Source: Notamacropus eugenii (lineage: Eukaryota > Chordata > Mammalia > Diprotodontia > Macropodidae). From it: a stretch of DNA of 64,000 nt. Shown here piece after piece: positions 11,841 to 23,494 of the stretch; position 1 is the first letter of the stretch; each line of letters starts with the position of its first letter. The position numbers were made by a program, and so were the translations under genes. Location: positions 146,042,856-146,106,855 of the forward strand of contig NC_092875.1 of NCBI RefSeq assembly GCF_028372415.1, in the 5' to 3' direction. Under the pieces are notes generated by a model that saw only the letters and a program-made list of their open reading frames with translations, searched no databases and was not told the DNA's origin.

Positions 11841-12475
11841 AGGAGTTACTGGGTTCCCTTGAACCCAAGAGAACTGATCTGATTCCATGCTATTTGCAGG
11901 AACGTTTCTGTGCCTGTGTCCCTGGAGTTGCTGTTACGAATTATAAACACAATTTATAGAGCTTGTTCTGGATGAATTTGCCTTTGTAACAAGGTAATGG
12001 GAAGGAGAAAGACACAGATTGATTCTGGCTCCTCCTCAGGCAGCAGGAGTGCTCTGGATGCACATAGACTTCTGGGATTTGGAGTTTTTACTCTTCTCCC
12101 AAGATAAGGAGACAGGCTAGACTGGAAAACCCCTCAAAAGAAGAGTTGGAAGGAGAGTGAAGCGGAAGGTCTTATTTACCCTGCTCCATCTTTGGCGGTT
12201 GTCCCAAGCTGGAAGCGGTTTTAATAGAGATATATTTGAGGCTGGTGAGTGAAAAGTGGTAACCCTTCTTAAGCCATGGGAAGAGGTATGGGAGTAGTTC
12301 TATATCATGCAGCTCCACAGTGTGGGGCATTCTATTCAGGGAAGGTACGGGTGAAAGAACTGAACTGATCCTATTCAGCTCTCCTGCCCCAACCACAAGC
12401 ACTGGTTTGCAGTTGGTCTTCATGTACTCAGTTCAGCTATTCTGTCCTGACTTCTATTCTTTCTATTATAGTCCA

Positions 12476-13115
12476 TAGGTTCCCAAAGTGATATGGCCCC
12501 CTTAGGAGGGCACTGGAACAATCCAGTGGGGTAGTAGTAGCCTCAGGTGCAATTGGGGGGTGTTGAATAAAAATAAGGGAGCAGTGGAAGCATAAGGAAA
12601 GAAGATAGGAAAATTTTGAAAAACCATTCATACATATTTCCTCTGTTGTGTAACAGAATAGAAGTCATAGTGATGGTATTATTTTCCAAATAAATACACA
12701 AAATATGAGTTATAACTAATAAGTGGTCAAGTCTATTGACAGGTCTTAACAAGCAAGTGTTGGCAGGCAAGTATATTGCACATTGTCCAGGAAGTCCAGC
12801 ATTCACCTGCAGGAATATGTGCATATGTATGTATGTGTATGTGTGTGTGTGTGTGTGTGTGTAATGACTTGTTCGTAATATGATACTACATGGTTACATG
12901 ATGCAATATTATATCATCAAAATTTTAATGCAGAAAACCCCACAAATTTACAATAAATGATTAAATTTAAAATGTGTCATTTAAAAATCATATATTTTTT
13001 AAATGATGGAAATTTAAAACACATTAAGTGGTTAAAGAAAGTAGAGTACCGGGGGTCCTGAGTAATTTTTTAAAAAGGGGGGTAGTAGGCCAAATAAGTT
13101 TGGGAGCCTCTGCAT
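12476..13115. mobile_element. Non-autonomous hAT-type (Charlie-like) DNA transposon
   Basis: The left end GGTTCCCAAAGTGATATGGC and the reverse complement of the right end (GGCTCCCAAACTTATTTGGC) form imperfect terminal inverted repeats of the Charlie type. The inside has no coding potential and carries a (TG)n tract at 12817-12862. I could not define an 8-base target duplication. Confidence 0.5.
12817..12862 (+). repeat. (TATG)n(TG)n microsatellite
   Basis: ATGTATGTATG leads into eleven or more TG units inside the hAT-like element. Confidence 0.95.
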
Positions 13116-13344
13116 TACACTGTTCAAGTCAGTTATCTATATTTCCTTTTATCCCTTTGTTCTCAATCTGAGTAGGTAATGGGACAGCTCTGGTCATTTT
13201 AACCAATAAAAGAACATTAACTGGGAAACTTCTTCCTGGTTCTGGTATGGGACCCTAATCCCTGCTTCATTTTTTAGAGAATCTCTCTCTAAATGGAGGC
13301 AGATATTCTGTCATTTATCAAATATTTCCTTATAATGTTGGATG

Positions 13345-13668
13345 CAAATGCAGTAGATAGAGTCCTGGGACCTAGAGTCAGGAAGACCTGAATTCAAACT
13401 TGTTTCCAGATACTTACTAACTGTGTGACCCTGGGCAAGTCACTTAAACTCATTTGCCTTAGTTTTCTCAACTGAGAAAATAGGGATAAAAATAGCATCT
13501 GCCTCTCATAAGATAATAACTGCAAAGCACAGTTAAGTCTTTTTTCATTCCTTCCATTTTTTCCTTCTACCTCCCAGGCTTATGATGAGGTTTAAGTGAT
13601 AAAATATTTGTAAAGCACTAAGCACCATGTACACACAGTAGGCATTTAATAAATGCTTGTTTGCTCTC
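13345..13668 (+). mobile_element. THER1/MIR-like CORE-SINE with L2-type tail
   Basis: GACCTGAATTCAAACTTG, ACTGTGTGACCCTGGGCAAG and a terminal TTTAATAAATGCTTGTTTGC mark head, core and L2-like tail. About 50 bases of T/C-rich sequence near 13537-13575 interrupt it. Confidence 0.7.
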
Positions 13669-14031
13669 TCCCCTTCCCTTGAGCTCCACAAAACAAAACT
13701 TTAGAAAAGAATTCCAGGCCATTACCTTACCTAGACATTAAGAACCTAACTTTAAGCTTAATATTTATGCCTGTCTTGTATTGAGCTAAGAATTTCCCCA
13801 AAAGTTCTCATGACCTCAAATCCTCATTAAGTATTTTCTTTTCTATTTGGCTAAATTATTTCTGTTTATTCAATGGGCAAGTTGGCCAGTCTTTTGTTTA
13901 CATCCTCTTAAGGATCCTTAGAGCTTGGGTGGGGTGTGTGATCATGGTAATAAGTCTGGAAATCCCTCTCCAGAACCCAGTGGTCAGTAAACTTGGCAAA
14001 TCTGTGCTCTGAATTCTGGAGATTTTTTTTC

Positions 14032-14420
14032 ACAGCACAAATAAGTATCTATCAAATGCCTACTATGTACCACTATGTATCTATGTATCAGTACTACATA
14101 TCACTATGAGATATGCTAGGAAGACAAAAGTAAAATAGTCCCTGACTTCAAGGAATTTACACTCTAATGAAGACACAAGCAAGCCCACATATATATAGGG
14201 ATACACAAAACACAAAAGAAATACAAGGAGATCTCATGAGGAGGCACAAGCAGTTAGTAGAACCAGAAAAGACATAGCTCAGAAGGTCGTGCTTGAGCCA
14301 AATCTTGAACAAACCAAGCATTTAAGAGAGAAAGGTAAGGAAGGAGAATATTGCAAGTATGGCAATGTGATAACAGAGATGGTACGTTGGGTGTGAAGCA
14401 GGCTGGTGTGGTTGGGACAC
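14032..14420 (-). mobile_element. L2 LINE 3' portion
   Basis: ATGCCTACTATGTACCACTA, TTCAAGGAATTTACACTCTA and AAGACACAAGCAAGCCCACA are the antisense L2 3' region. A CTATGTATC local duplication lies near 14070. Confidence 0.65.
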
Positions 14421-14424
14421 AGAG

Positions 14425-14590
14425 AATCAAGAGATAATAGTATCAGCTAGAAATGACATTGGATTAGGAATCAGGATGTGAGTTCAAATCCTAGTTCTGT
14501 TACTACTTTGGGCCTCTCTGGATCTCAACTTCCCTGTCTCAAAAGATAGAGTTTGAACTGGATGGTCTCTAAGGTCCTCCTCCCCCTTCC
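14425..14590 (+). mobile_element. MIR-like SINE
   Basis: GACATTGGATTAGGAATCAG, GTGAGTTCAAATCCTAG and CTGGATGGTCTCTAAGGTCC follow the MIR order in sense. Confidence 0.65.
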
Positions 14591-14599
14591 CATTATTCT

Positions 14600-15060
14600 G
14601 CCTCTCTCCTTCCTTGCTAGCCATCTTCTTTATGACCTTGACAGTGGTCTTGTCCCCCAGATCAGAAGCCATGTGCTTTAATCTCTGGTACTTCCACCTT
14701 GGGACCTTGACTGGTGGCTATTTATCCTCCTCCCACTCTTCAGGCAGCACCCAGCTATGCTTCACTTCCCTCTCTGCTCTCTCAACAGCTTCTTGACAGA
14801 ATCAAATGAGAAGACTTCAATTCCCTCGTCACTCTGGTTTGATGAAATCATGGGCCAGATCTATTCGGCTACTGTTCTGGAAGGGTGTGTCAGTCTACAC
14901 CTATGGCCCAGATCCCTTTCGCTTTAACTTTCAGATCAAAGCAGACTTTCCTGTCCCCCAATATGTGCTGCCTTCTTTTCTCAGACTCGTAAGATCCTTA
15001 TGAACAGAGACATTTTTCACTTTGTGTTTTTATTCCCAGAAGTTACAATAGTGCTTGATC
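14600..15060. other. Stretch with no recognised gene or repeat
   Basis: The sequence looks non-repetitive. Two short forward frames (14614-14796 and 14806-15003) are open, but neither resembles a family I know and no splice pattern links them. Confidence 0.5.
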
Positions 15061-15066
15061 TATAAT

Positions 15067-15573
15067 GCTTTTGTATAATGTTTTAAGCAGTTATATAGTG
15101 CTTTAAGTTTTCAAGTTTTTCAGTCATTTTTCTCTAATGTCCAACTCTTTGTGATCCCATTTGGGGTTTTCTTGGCAAAGATACTGGGAATGGTTTGCCA
15201 TTTTCTTCTCCAGCTCATCTTGTAAATGAGAAAACTGAGGAAAACAGGATTAAGTGACTTGGCCAGGGTCACACAGCTACTGTACAAGGCCAGATTTGTA
15301 CTTAGGAAGATGAGTCTTCCTGACTCCAATTCTAGTGCTCTATCCATTGTGCCACCTAGTTGCCTTAAAGTTTTCAAAGGGCTTTACAATGTGATCCTCA
15401 ATAAACCTGTGAGGCAATTGCTACTATTGTCCCCATTTTACAAGTAAGGATACTGAAGCATACAGAGGTTAAGCAATTTGTCCAAGGTCAAACACATCTC
15501 TGAGAATGGATTTGAACTCAGATCTTCCTCATTCCAGGTCTTCTGCTCTATCCACTGTGCCACCTAGCTACCT
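15067..15573 (-). mobile_element. THER1/MIR-like SINE split by a MAR1-like SINE
   Basis: The antisense L2-type tail (15067-15117) and the SINE body (15365-15573, ending CTCTATCCACTGTGCCACCT) belong to one element. They are separated by a MAR1-like SINE. The sequence AAGTTTTCAA occurs on both sides of the insert, as expected of a target duplication. Confidence 0.75.
15118..15364 (-). mobile_element. MAR1-like SINE nested in a THER1-like SINE
   Basis: Antisense RTE-type tail (TTTTTCAGTCATTTTTCTCT), the GCAAAGATACTGGGAATGGT block, and antisense head CTATCCATTGTGCCACCTAG. Confidence 0.8.
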
Positions 15574-15589
15574 ACATAGTAAAATTTTT

Positions 15590-15835
15590 TTGTTGTTCAA
15601 CTGTTTTTCAGTCATGTCTGACTCTTCATGATGCTTTGGGGGACTTTTCTGAAAAAAAGATACTGGAGTGGTTTACCATTTCCTTCTCCAGCTCATTTTA
15701 AAGATGAGGAAATAGAGGCAAATAGGGTTAAGTGACTTGCCCAGAGTTACAGAGTTATTAAGTGTCTGGGGCCAGATTTGAACTTAAGTCTTGCTGATTT
15801 CAGGCCTAGTTCTCTATCTACTGCACTACCTACCT
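15590..15835 (-). mobile_element. MAR1-like SINE
   Basis: TTTTTCAGTCATGTCTGACT through CTCTATCTACTGCACTACCT: a nearly full antisense copy, the third SINE in this cluster. Confidence 0.8.
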
Positions 15836-16009
15836 TCTCCCATTAAGTGCTTGAAATACTTTTTTTGTTTTTTTGATTCATTTATTCCTAGTTCTATAAG
15901 TTTGAAATTTGTAGAATGAAACCAAATTTCAGAGTTGGAAGAGACCTCAAAAAGCAAGCTACAACTAAAAAGATACTGCCAAAACAATACATAAGAAAGA
16001 TTGTTCTGG

Positions 16010-16190
16010 TAACAGTGTAATGAGGAAGGAGTAGAGGCAGGGAGACCTTTAAGGAAGCTATTACAACAGGCCAAGCACATGTGGGGAATATTGCAGCAAT
16101 GAAACTGACCAGACTAGATGAATGATTGGATCTGAGAGAGGAAAAGGGAATAGTCAAAGATAACCCTAAGATTACAAGATGCCTTGATTA
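16010..16190 (-). mobile_element. L2 LINE internal fragment
   Basis: GGAAGCTATTACAACAGGCC, GGATCTGAGAGAGG and GATAACCCTAAGATTAC follow antisense L2 order. Confidence 0.5.
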
Positions 16191-16439
16191 TAAAACTTGG
16201 GTCCTTCCTTACTCTCAGTAGTATTTACTGTCAGTCGTCACAATCAAGAAAATAAGGAAAGACTCCAAAGGTGCTATCAAGGAAAGAATTTTTGTTGACC
16301 TTGTGATAAAATATGCTGACCTTGTCCCCATCTCTGTATTGCAGATGGAATTCCCATTCATGTATGTGTTACAGGAGTTAGATAGAATCTGGGGATTGGC
16401 AGTTCAGAGAGACAAGATCTAAGTCAAAAGGTGGACTTG

Positions 16440-16638
16440 AGTCATTCCCAGGAGCTTTCGAATGGTCTTTAACGGGTCATTGCCAGTCATCGTGGCTTTT
16501 GCCTTACCGCTCTGGAGGAGTGGGTGAAGCTGATGATTTGGGGCAGTTCTACCTCACTTAAAGCCAATTCCTCACAAGACAAGACATCATCCTCATGATG
16601 CCCATTGGTCCTCTTGGAAAATGAAGGACAAACTACAA
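16440..16638 (+). mobile_element. Marsupial SINE, second family
   Basis: It shares GGAGGAGTGGGTGAAGCTGA, CACAAGACAAGACATCATCC and a terminal AAATGAAGGACAAACTACAA with the copies at 33.9, 34.9, 36.1 and 58.5 kb. I do not know the established name with confidence. Confidence 0.65.
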
Positions 16639-16789
16639 TGGTCTGTGAGAGGACAGTTTGAGAGGAAGGAATAGGGACGTTATGAGGTGAGAGTAAGCAG
16701 TGGAGGAGAGAGCATCTCTAGCCTTTCCTATGATGACTAGAGCTGGGGGAAAAATTGGTGAAACACAATTCTTATATCTTCCCTCCGTT

Positions 16790-16945
16790 GAACACCCCCA
16801 GATTATCCTGTATTTGTTTGTACATACTTGTTTGCAGTTGTCTCTGTCATTAGACTATAAGCTCTTTGGAGCAAGGACTATCTTTGCTTTTCCTCAGAAC
16901 TCAGCACCATGCCTGGCACATAGTAGGTATTTAATAAATAAATGG
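16790..16945 (+). mobile_element. L2 LINE 3' end
   Basis: TTTGTACATACTTGTTTGCA, TTAGACTATAAGCTCTTTGG and CATGCCTGGCACATAGTAGG are the L2 terminus in sense. Confidence 0.8.
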
Positions 16946-17299
16946 TAAAGTCAAATAAATATCATTCTCACTGACTAATGTAGGGTCAAGAAATGAAAGG
17001 AGAAAATGAAAAGAAAACTGAATTTCCAAAGGAAAGGGAGATGTTAAAGTGAGCTGTCAGCCCCCAGAGATATCTAAGAAGATTCAGATTATCTTGTCAT
17101 TTATTCTCACTTCTTTATCGACAGAAAGCAGTTCCAGGTTCCACCTAGGAATGAATGAATGAATAAGTAAGCAAAAAAAAAAATTATTGTTTTTCCTCCA
17201 ACTTCCCTGCTATGTTCCTGTCCAGAAACAAACAATGTAATATATTCTACTTGCTTCTTTTACCTGAGTGTATCATATCTCTAGGACCCTGGACTCTGA

Positions 17300-17535
17300 T
17301 AGGTGTGTTCACCTTACCTTACCTGGAATGAGGCTGCAATCCAGTCATCTTCCAAACCATGCTGCTACACGCATACTCTCTCTTCTTTCTGGTTCTTTAT
17401 GTGTTACCTGCTACTTTTAGAATATAAACTTGAGAGCAAGAACTACCTTCTTTGCCTGTATTTATATTGCTTAGCATGGTCTGTGGCACACAGTAAGCAC
17501 TTAGTAAATGTGTTTTCATTCATCCATCTATTTTG
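17300..17535 (+). mobile_element. L2 LINE 3' end
   Basis: TTACCTGGAATGAGGCTG is the diverged coding end. AACTTGAGAGCAAGAAC and CACACAGTAAGCACTTAGTA are the terminus. Confidence 0.6.
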
Positions 17536-18529
17536 ACTAGAATACATAGGAACCATGGGGTTAGCTGAAATGCTCAGAGGGCACACAACCAAACATCAGT
17601 TTGAATTTCAGGGATTTTCCCTTTGAGCTATCGTTGTTACATTAATAGCTTTTATTCATATAGAAACTCTATATACTAGCAAAGAAAGGCACCTTATAGC
17701 CATTACACGTGCCCCAAGGTAAAAGTAAAGCTAATGGTTGTAGCTGTTTAAATCTGGTGACGGAGGCAGAGAGAAAAGGGTGGTGAGGAAAGAAAATATC
17801 CTGCCCTAAGTCTCCCGTCAGGGAAGAGATAGATGAGGAAATCTGCAAAGAATTCAGCTTTGCTCATGTCCAGAAGTAAGGAGGCAGAAGGCAGAGAGGA
17901 CCAAGGAGCAGCTAACCAATTTCTCACCAAACAGAGGCACCCACCACTAATACACATGGTTTTAACTCTGAGCTCACTTCCCACTCTAAGATTCTGACAG
18001 AATCTTCATTGCCAAAACCTTTTGATGTTCTCTGTGCCCAAGACCTCAGGTAGCTTGCCACATGGCCCATAAGTAAAATTTCTTCACAGATATATACAAT
18101 ATAAGGGAAAATAAACACAGGTACCTAGAAATACCCACCTCTCACCTCTGTACTCCCTTGTCACGGGAAAGTCTCCACAGATTCTTTGCGTTTCTCTTCT
18201 GCAGAGATAACTAACTGTGAAAGCATTAGCAGACCAGCACCACCCTAGAGATTTTAGCTCTTCCTGGTTTTATTTGCTATGTGCAAATAGCCTTAGGGTG
18301 GGAAAGAGTGTGGTGCAGGGCTCAGGGCTTCTACCCATAACCCTTGCTTTCTCATTCCTCAGTTGAGCTGCCCCGGCTTCTTTGGGTTGCATTAATTGTG
18401 CCACCAGACTGTTTGCTATCACTGTTACATGTTCCGAACCATTCTCCCTGTGAACTTTGGATTACACCATTTTCTGGTTTCAGAATACCATGTTGGGAAT
18501 CCTAACATCTTTGTCTATTCAAATATAAC

Positions 18530-18730
18530 CCACTCTTTAAGGTCCTGTTCAAAAGCTGGCTCTTCTATGAAATTTTCCCTGATTTATTATCAGGTCTTTC
18601 CTCCTAACCCATAACCCCCTGGAACTCACATAGCATTTGGTCTGTACCTTTCTTATGCATGTAACATGGACCATTTCATATTCGAGTTATTTATCTCCTT
18701 GCTATATTGTAACTTCCATAGGACTACAGA
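18530..18730 (+). mobile_element. L2 LINE 3' fragment
   Basis: GGTCCTGTTCAAAAGCTGGC, CTATGAAATTTTCCCTGA and CTATATTGTAACTTCCATAG match the order of the L2 3' end in sense, diverged. Confidence 0.5.
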
Positions 18731-18734
18731 TCAA

Positions 18735-18850
18735 TCTAGTGCCAGAAGAGATCTTAGAGATCATATAGTCTTATGTTCTATAATAGGAGAGAATTGAGTG
18801 CCAAAGACATTGTGACTTGCCCAAGATCAAATATGTAGTATCAAAGACTT
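18735..18850 (-). mobile_element. MIR-like SINE fragment
   Basis: GCCAGAAGAGATCTTAGAGA and GTGACTTGCCCAAGATCAAA are antisense MIR blocks. An opposite-strand piece (18858-18955) with GACCTGAATTCAAG-like and GGCAAGTCATTTAACCTG blocks follows directly. Confidence 0.5.
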
Positions 18851-20504
18851 AATGGCATTGGAAAACCTGAATTCAAGTCTTGCTTCTGATACATACTGGC
18901 TATATGCCACTAGTTAATAGGGCAAGTCATTTAACCTGTCTGAATTTTAGGTAACTCTCTAAGACTATCCATTTCAGAGAAGATGCTGATGTTGCATTGG
19001 TAGAGGGAATTTCCTCACATGGGAGTTCCTTATGAAATTACAAATCCACTTTTCATCTCTATCCTTAAATAAGTAGCAAATGGCAGAGCTGGAATTCAAA
19101 TCCATTTTCTCTGACTCTAAATCCAACATTCTTTCCACAGACAGGAGAGCAGGGACTATGTGTCTTAGCCAAACTTTATATTTTCTCTCCCTTCCCAGGA
19201 GGTACTCAGTAAGAGTTTGCAAGTTTTGTATGTTTTTTGTCTCATACCCCCTAAAAAGAGAAAAAGACTTGTGGTAAATTATGTTTTTATCTCTCCCAAT
19301 ACCTAACACTATGCTCTACCCATAGGAGAAACTGAATAAGTATTTTCAGTTTGGTAAATAGTCCTTGTCTTGGGTGGGAAGATGTGCTCATTTATATGGT
19401 CGGGATATAGACCTCCTCTCTTCTGCCTACTGAAAAAAAGCAAGAAAGAAATAAAAATGTAAGTAAGGGACCCCATAAATAAAAATTATGGTGGAAAAGA
19501 CAATAGAGAAAATATGATTCAGAGAATCTGGGAAGACCAGTTCTTTTTCATCACTCATTAGAATAACTAGAACCTAGGTATTATGAAGGGTTTGGAATAA
19601 GTATCTAAGTCACTTCTAAAGAGAAAATCAACTGAGAGACAAATGCAGGGTTCAATAAGGATGCTGCTGTGACATTTGGAATGTGATAACTAAATATGGT
19701 CACCAAATTGTGACAAATCAGATGAGAAATGGTGAGTTAGAATATAACACAATATACTTTTATAAGACATTAAAATTAGAGGTGGAAAGGAAAGGTCTAT
19801 TAAATTATCCAGCATGGTCTCTCTCTGCCAGTACAAGATTAATATAGCACCTTTCACAAAATGTGTCTCAAGGAATTTTACAACCCATTTTTATAAAGCT
19901 TAACGAGATAAGCTATAATTAAATAAGTACTTTATTGTCACAGGGCAGGCTTGGCCCTCGTGATCTAGCCTAAGCAAGGCAAGATTTGAAAGACCAAATT
20001 CCTCTTTTGTACTCACTCTGCCTTTCTGATCTGTTCTTTTTTTAAAAAGCAAGAAAAAGGAAGGCAGTTTCAGATTAGAGGGAAAATGTTCCTAAAGAGG
20101 TCTTTACTGTAATCACCAAAGGTTCCCAAACACTTTAAAATGTCACTGAAAAAATATAGATAACGTCACTTCAGAAAACTAGCTTTTATGTAAAAAAAAA
20201 AAAAGAAATAAAGAATTCTTCAAGAAATCTATTGATTCCTCTTCTTTTAGGGGGAAGGGAATGTATTTGCTCTTTAAAAAAATTGCATCAAACAATGTCA
20301 GGCCAAAATTCAGAGCCCTAGAAAGATTATCCACACTAGTCATTTCAAGTTTACTGTATTCTGCTACTTTGTAACTCTCTTGTTTACCTAATTAGATTGT
20401 AAGAATCTCCGACAACAGGAATAGTCTTAGGCTTCTTTGCAGTCTCAGAAACCAGCACACTGAATTTTGTACATGACGTGTGCTCAGAAATACTAGTTAC
20501 TGGA

Positions 20505-20640
20505 TCTGAAATTGGGAGAGGTAAGATTAAATCCCAGTTCTACTCTTTACTAGTGGAGTGTGGGTTGGTTTAGTCACTTAAACTCTATGATCCTCAATTT
20601 CCTCATCTGTAAAATGAAGATGAAATAATATTTGTACTAT
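20505..20640 (+). mobile_element. MIR-like SINE
   Basis: TAGTCACTTAAACTCTATGA, TCCTCAATTTCCTCATCTGT and AAAATGAAGATGAAATAATA are the MIR core and 3' side in sense. Confidence 0.65.
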
Positions 20641-20644
20641 GTGC

Positions 20645-21740
20645 CTGCCTTTATTAAGCACCTACTATAAACTGTAAACATGTTAGATTCTGGGGACATG
20701 AAGACAAATGTGAAGTTTTCCTCACCCTTAAGAAACTAGTATTTTCCTATGGGGAAAGAACAAGGGCACAGATAAATAAATACAAAAAATCATACAAAGT
20801 GCCAAAGAATTTGGAGGACAGAGGATGTAAGCACAAACAAGCAAAGGGAGAAGGAAATGCCTTCTGCAGGAGAGTTGACTCTTGAAAGGAGCTAAGAATT
20901 TCAAGAGGAAGAGATGAGAAAGGATTTTACAGACATGGGGAACTGGTTGTGCATAGGCACGGAGGCAGAAGATGGAGTCTTCTTTATGGTGAACAGCAAA
21001 GGGGCCAGTTTGACTTAAATCTAGAGTATGGGAGGGTGATCAGTTCAGAAAAATTGTTTGGAATCAGATTTTAAAGGAATTAGATGCCCAGGTCCTTTGT
21101 ATTTTTCCTTAGAGAAAGGAAGGAATAAGCATTTATTAAGCACTATGCTAAGTGCTTTACAAATATTATCTTATTTGATCCTGACAACAATCCTGTGAGG
21201 TAGGTGCCATTATTATGCCCATATTACAGTTGAGGAAACTGAGGCAGAAGCAATTAAGTTACTTGCCCAGGATCACACAGCTGTTGAGTGTCTAAAGTTG
21301 GATTTACACCCAGGTCTTCATAACTTCAGGTTCAGTGCTCTATCCAGTGGGCCACCTAGCTGCCTTAGAAGCAACAGGAATTGTTAATAAATTTTTGAGC
21401 AATGAGAGTAATGTCAAGCCCTTGCTTTAGGAATATAATTTTGGCAGCTTTATGGAGGATGGCTTGGAAATGAGAAACTAAAAAGAGGGTGATCAATTAT
21501 AAGACTATTGAAACAATACAGGGAAGACTTAATGAGTATCTGAACAATAGTGGTGATCATATGAGCAGATGAGAAGGCTCAGATGTGAGAAAGACTGCAG
21601 AAGCAGAGGAAGTGAGAGATGGCAACTGATTAAAGTTAAGCATGAGTACAGAGTTGAAGATGCTTGCATTGTTGCCAATCTGGGTGAATGGAAAAATAGT
21701 AGTATTTACCACTGAAAAAGAGAGATTAAAAGAGGAGTGG
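20645..21740 (-). mobile_element. L2 LINE 3' portion split by a SINE
   Basis: It starts with TTTATTAAGCACCTACTATA (antisense L2 terminus). It continues past a SINE insert (21115-21364) with L2-like blocks such as AATTTTGGCAGCTTTATGGA and GAAACAATACAGGGAAGAC. A SINE interrupting it makes this L2 the older of the two. Confidence 0.6.
21115..21364 (-). mobile_element. THER1/MIR-like SINE inserted in L2
   Basis: TTTATTAAGCACTATGCTAA (L2-type tail), TTGAGGAAACTGAGGCAGAA (core) and GCTCTATCCAGTGGGCCACC (head), all antisense. Confidence 0.8.
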
Positions 21741-21769
21741 GTTTTGAGGGGTGGGTTATGTTTTGTACA

Positions 21770-22010
21770 ACTCTTTGTTCTTTGATTGGTCTCTTGGAAC
21801 CCATGGTTTTCTTCAAGACTTAGCTCAGTGATCTATGTAAGGCCTTTCCTAATTGCCCATCCCAACTCACATCCCTCATCATGCTGTGCATGTGTTTTGT
21901 ATATATTTATATATGTTGGTTGCTCCATTAGGAAGTAAACTCCTTGAGGGTATGGGCACTGTTCTGCTTTTGTCTTTATATCCCTAACACCTAGCATTCT
22001 CTTCCAAAAG
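21770..22010 (+). mobile_element. L2 LINE 3' end
   Basis: TTCTTCAAGACTTAGCTCAG, TTAGGAAGTAAACTCCTTGA and TATATCCCTAACACCTAGCA match the L2 3' end in sense. Confidence 0.7.
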
Positions 22011-22969
22011 CTCAGAAATATTTTGAAGGTAAGTTTCTCTCAAACTGTGGCTACAGAACTCCATTCTCCTTAACTAGACTGTACTAAGTATAGAACTCTT
22101 TGCTGAGGTGTGTGCCTTTTGACCTCTTTTTAGAATAATTCTATTGATTACTTCTCTTTTTCTGAATTCTTTGCTGCTCTGTTAATTCTGTTGACTCTTC
22201 TCAGCTTTTTGGCTAAAGTGAGTCTCTCGGTTCAGTCAGCAACTAATTTGTGGCTAGAAATTAATTATAGGATGTATCATATACCTGGCTGAGGTAAATC
22301 TCTCTAGGGACTCATTTTATCAAATAGAAAAGGAATTAAGAGACATCATTAAGGCATCTTCTTTAACTTCAACCCAGCAGCCACTCTGTTTTATGCAGAA
22401 AAGAAGAGGTTGTGTTATGAAAGAAAATTCTACAAACTGTTCTGTCTAAAGTGGTAGGGTTGAGGAGGAGACTCCTGATTGATTTTCTCCTCCAGACTGG
22501 AGTGTGCTGGTAAATGTTTAACAACTGGCTCTTGTGGTGACAGTTGGGGAGGGCAAATTTATGTGACATACTATAATGTTTAATCTGCATTATTAATATT
22601 TTCTCCATTATTCTCTTAAGTCTAGACAGTCACCAAAAGAATAAGTCAATTCCTGATTTGTAACATTTGACAGTTTCTGAGATGTAAATGCCCACACTGA
22701 AAATTTTAAAATCCCATCTCAGAGCCAGTATGAACTGACTCCATCATCCTCTGTCCCCAGATTACTAGATTAAACTATAGGATGTAAGAAACAGGAAACA
22801 GTGACAACAAGGGGTTATGGTCTTCAAGAAAATGTAAGGAAATATTGACATCATATTGCTACTCTAGGAGGAGTGAAGAAGAATCAATCTCTTGATGGAA
22901 TATTAGGATGACTAGGCATTGTTTGAATGAACCAGCCATGTCCCTGGAGGCTTTTAAAAAGTAACTCTC

Positions 22970-23175
22970 TAAGGCAAGATTTTTCATCTATTTTCTGTCA
23001 TGGATTCCTTGGTAGTCTGGCAAAAACCTATAGATCTTTTCTCAGAATGATGTTTTTAAATGAATAAAACAAAATATATGGGATTCCAAAGGAAACCAAT
23101 TATAATGTAAAGAAGTTGTCAAAATATTTTCAAAGACAAATTCATGGACCCCAGGCTAAGAACTTCTGCTTTAAG
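22970..23175. mobile_element. Possible old non-autonomous DNA transposon
   Basis: GTCATGGATTCCTTGG near the left side and TTCATGGACCCCAGGCTAAG near the right are the kind of end sequences seen in old mammalian hAT-derived repeats. Terminal repeats are poor and the family is not identified. Confidence 0.3.
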
Positions 23176-23329
23176 GAGTAAGTCAAGATAGCCGGCTTTT
23201 CATACTGTTTTCTCTCTCTCTCTCTCTTTTATTTTCTTTCTTTCTCATGGTTTTTCCATTTTGTTCTGATTCTTCTCTCACAATATGACTTAAATATGTT
23301 AAATTAAGTATGTATAATATGATTTGACA

Positions 23330-23490
23330 TGTATAGCCTGTATTAGATTGATTGGGAGGTGGGGGGAAGGGGAGAAAAGGGGGAAATTTGAAACTTAAAG
23401 TCTTACAAAAATGAATGTTGAAAACTATCTTTACATGTAATTGGGGGAAAATACTATTAAGTAGAAAAATAAATAAAATAAAAAATAAAC
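23330..23490 (+). mobile_element. L1 LINE 3' end
   Basis: GGAGGTGGGGGGAAGGGGAG, AAATGAATGTTGAAAACTAT and CTTTACATGTAATTGGGGGA, then an A-rich tail with AATAAA, match the 3' untranslated end of marsupial L1. It resembles the HAL1 tail at 1440-1510. Confidence 0.7.
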
Positions 23491-23494
23491 AGCT

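Noticed and set aside
11407-11959. Three overlapping plus frames of about 140 codons
   Set aside because: All encode Ser/Pro/Phe/Leu low complexity from the pyrimidine tract.
14614-15003. Two adjacent short plus frames that look protein-like
   Set aside because: No similarity recognised and no splice sites that join them sensibly.
22197-22216. U2 snRNA-like 5' sequence (CTTCTCAGCTTTTTGGCTAA)
   Set aside because: Only about 20 bases resemble U2 and the similarity stops at once; too short to call a snRNA pseudogene.
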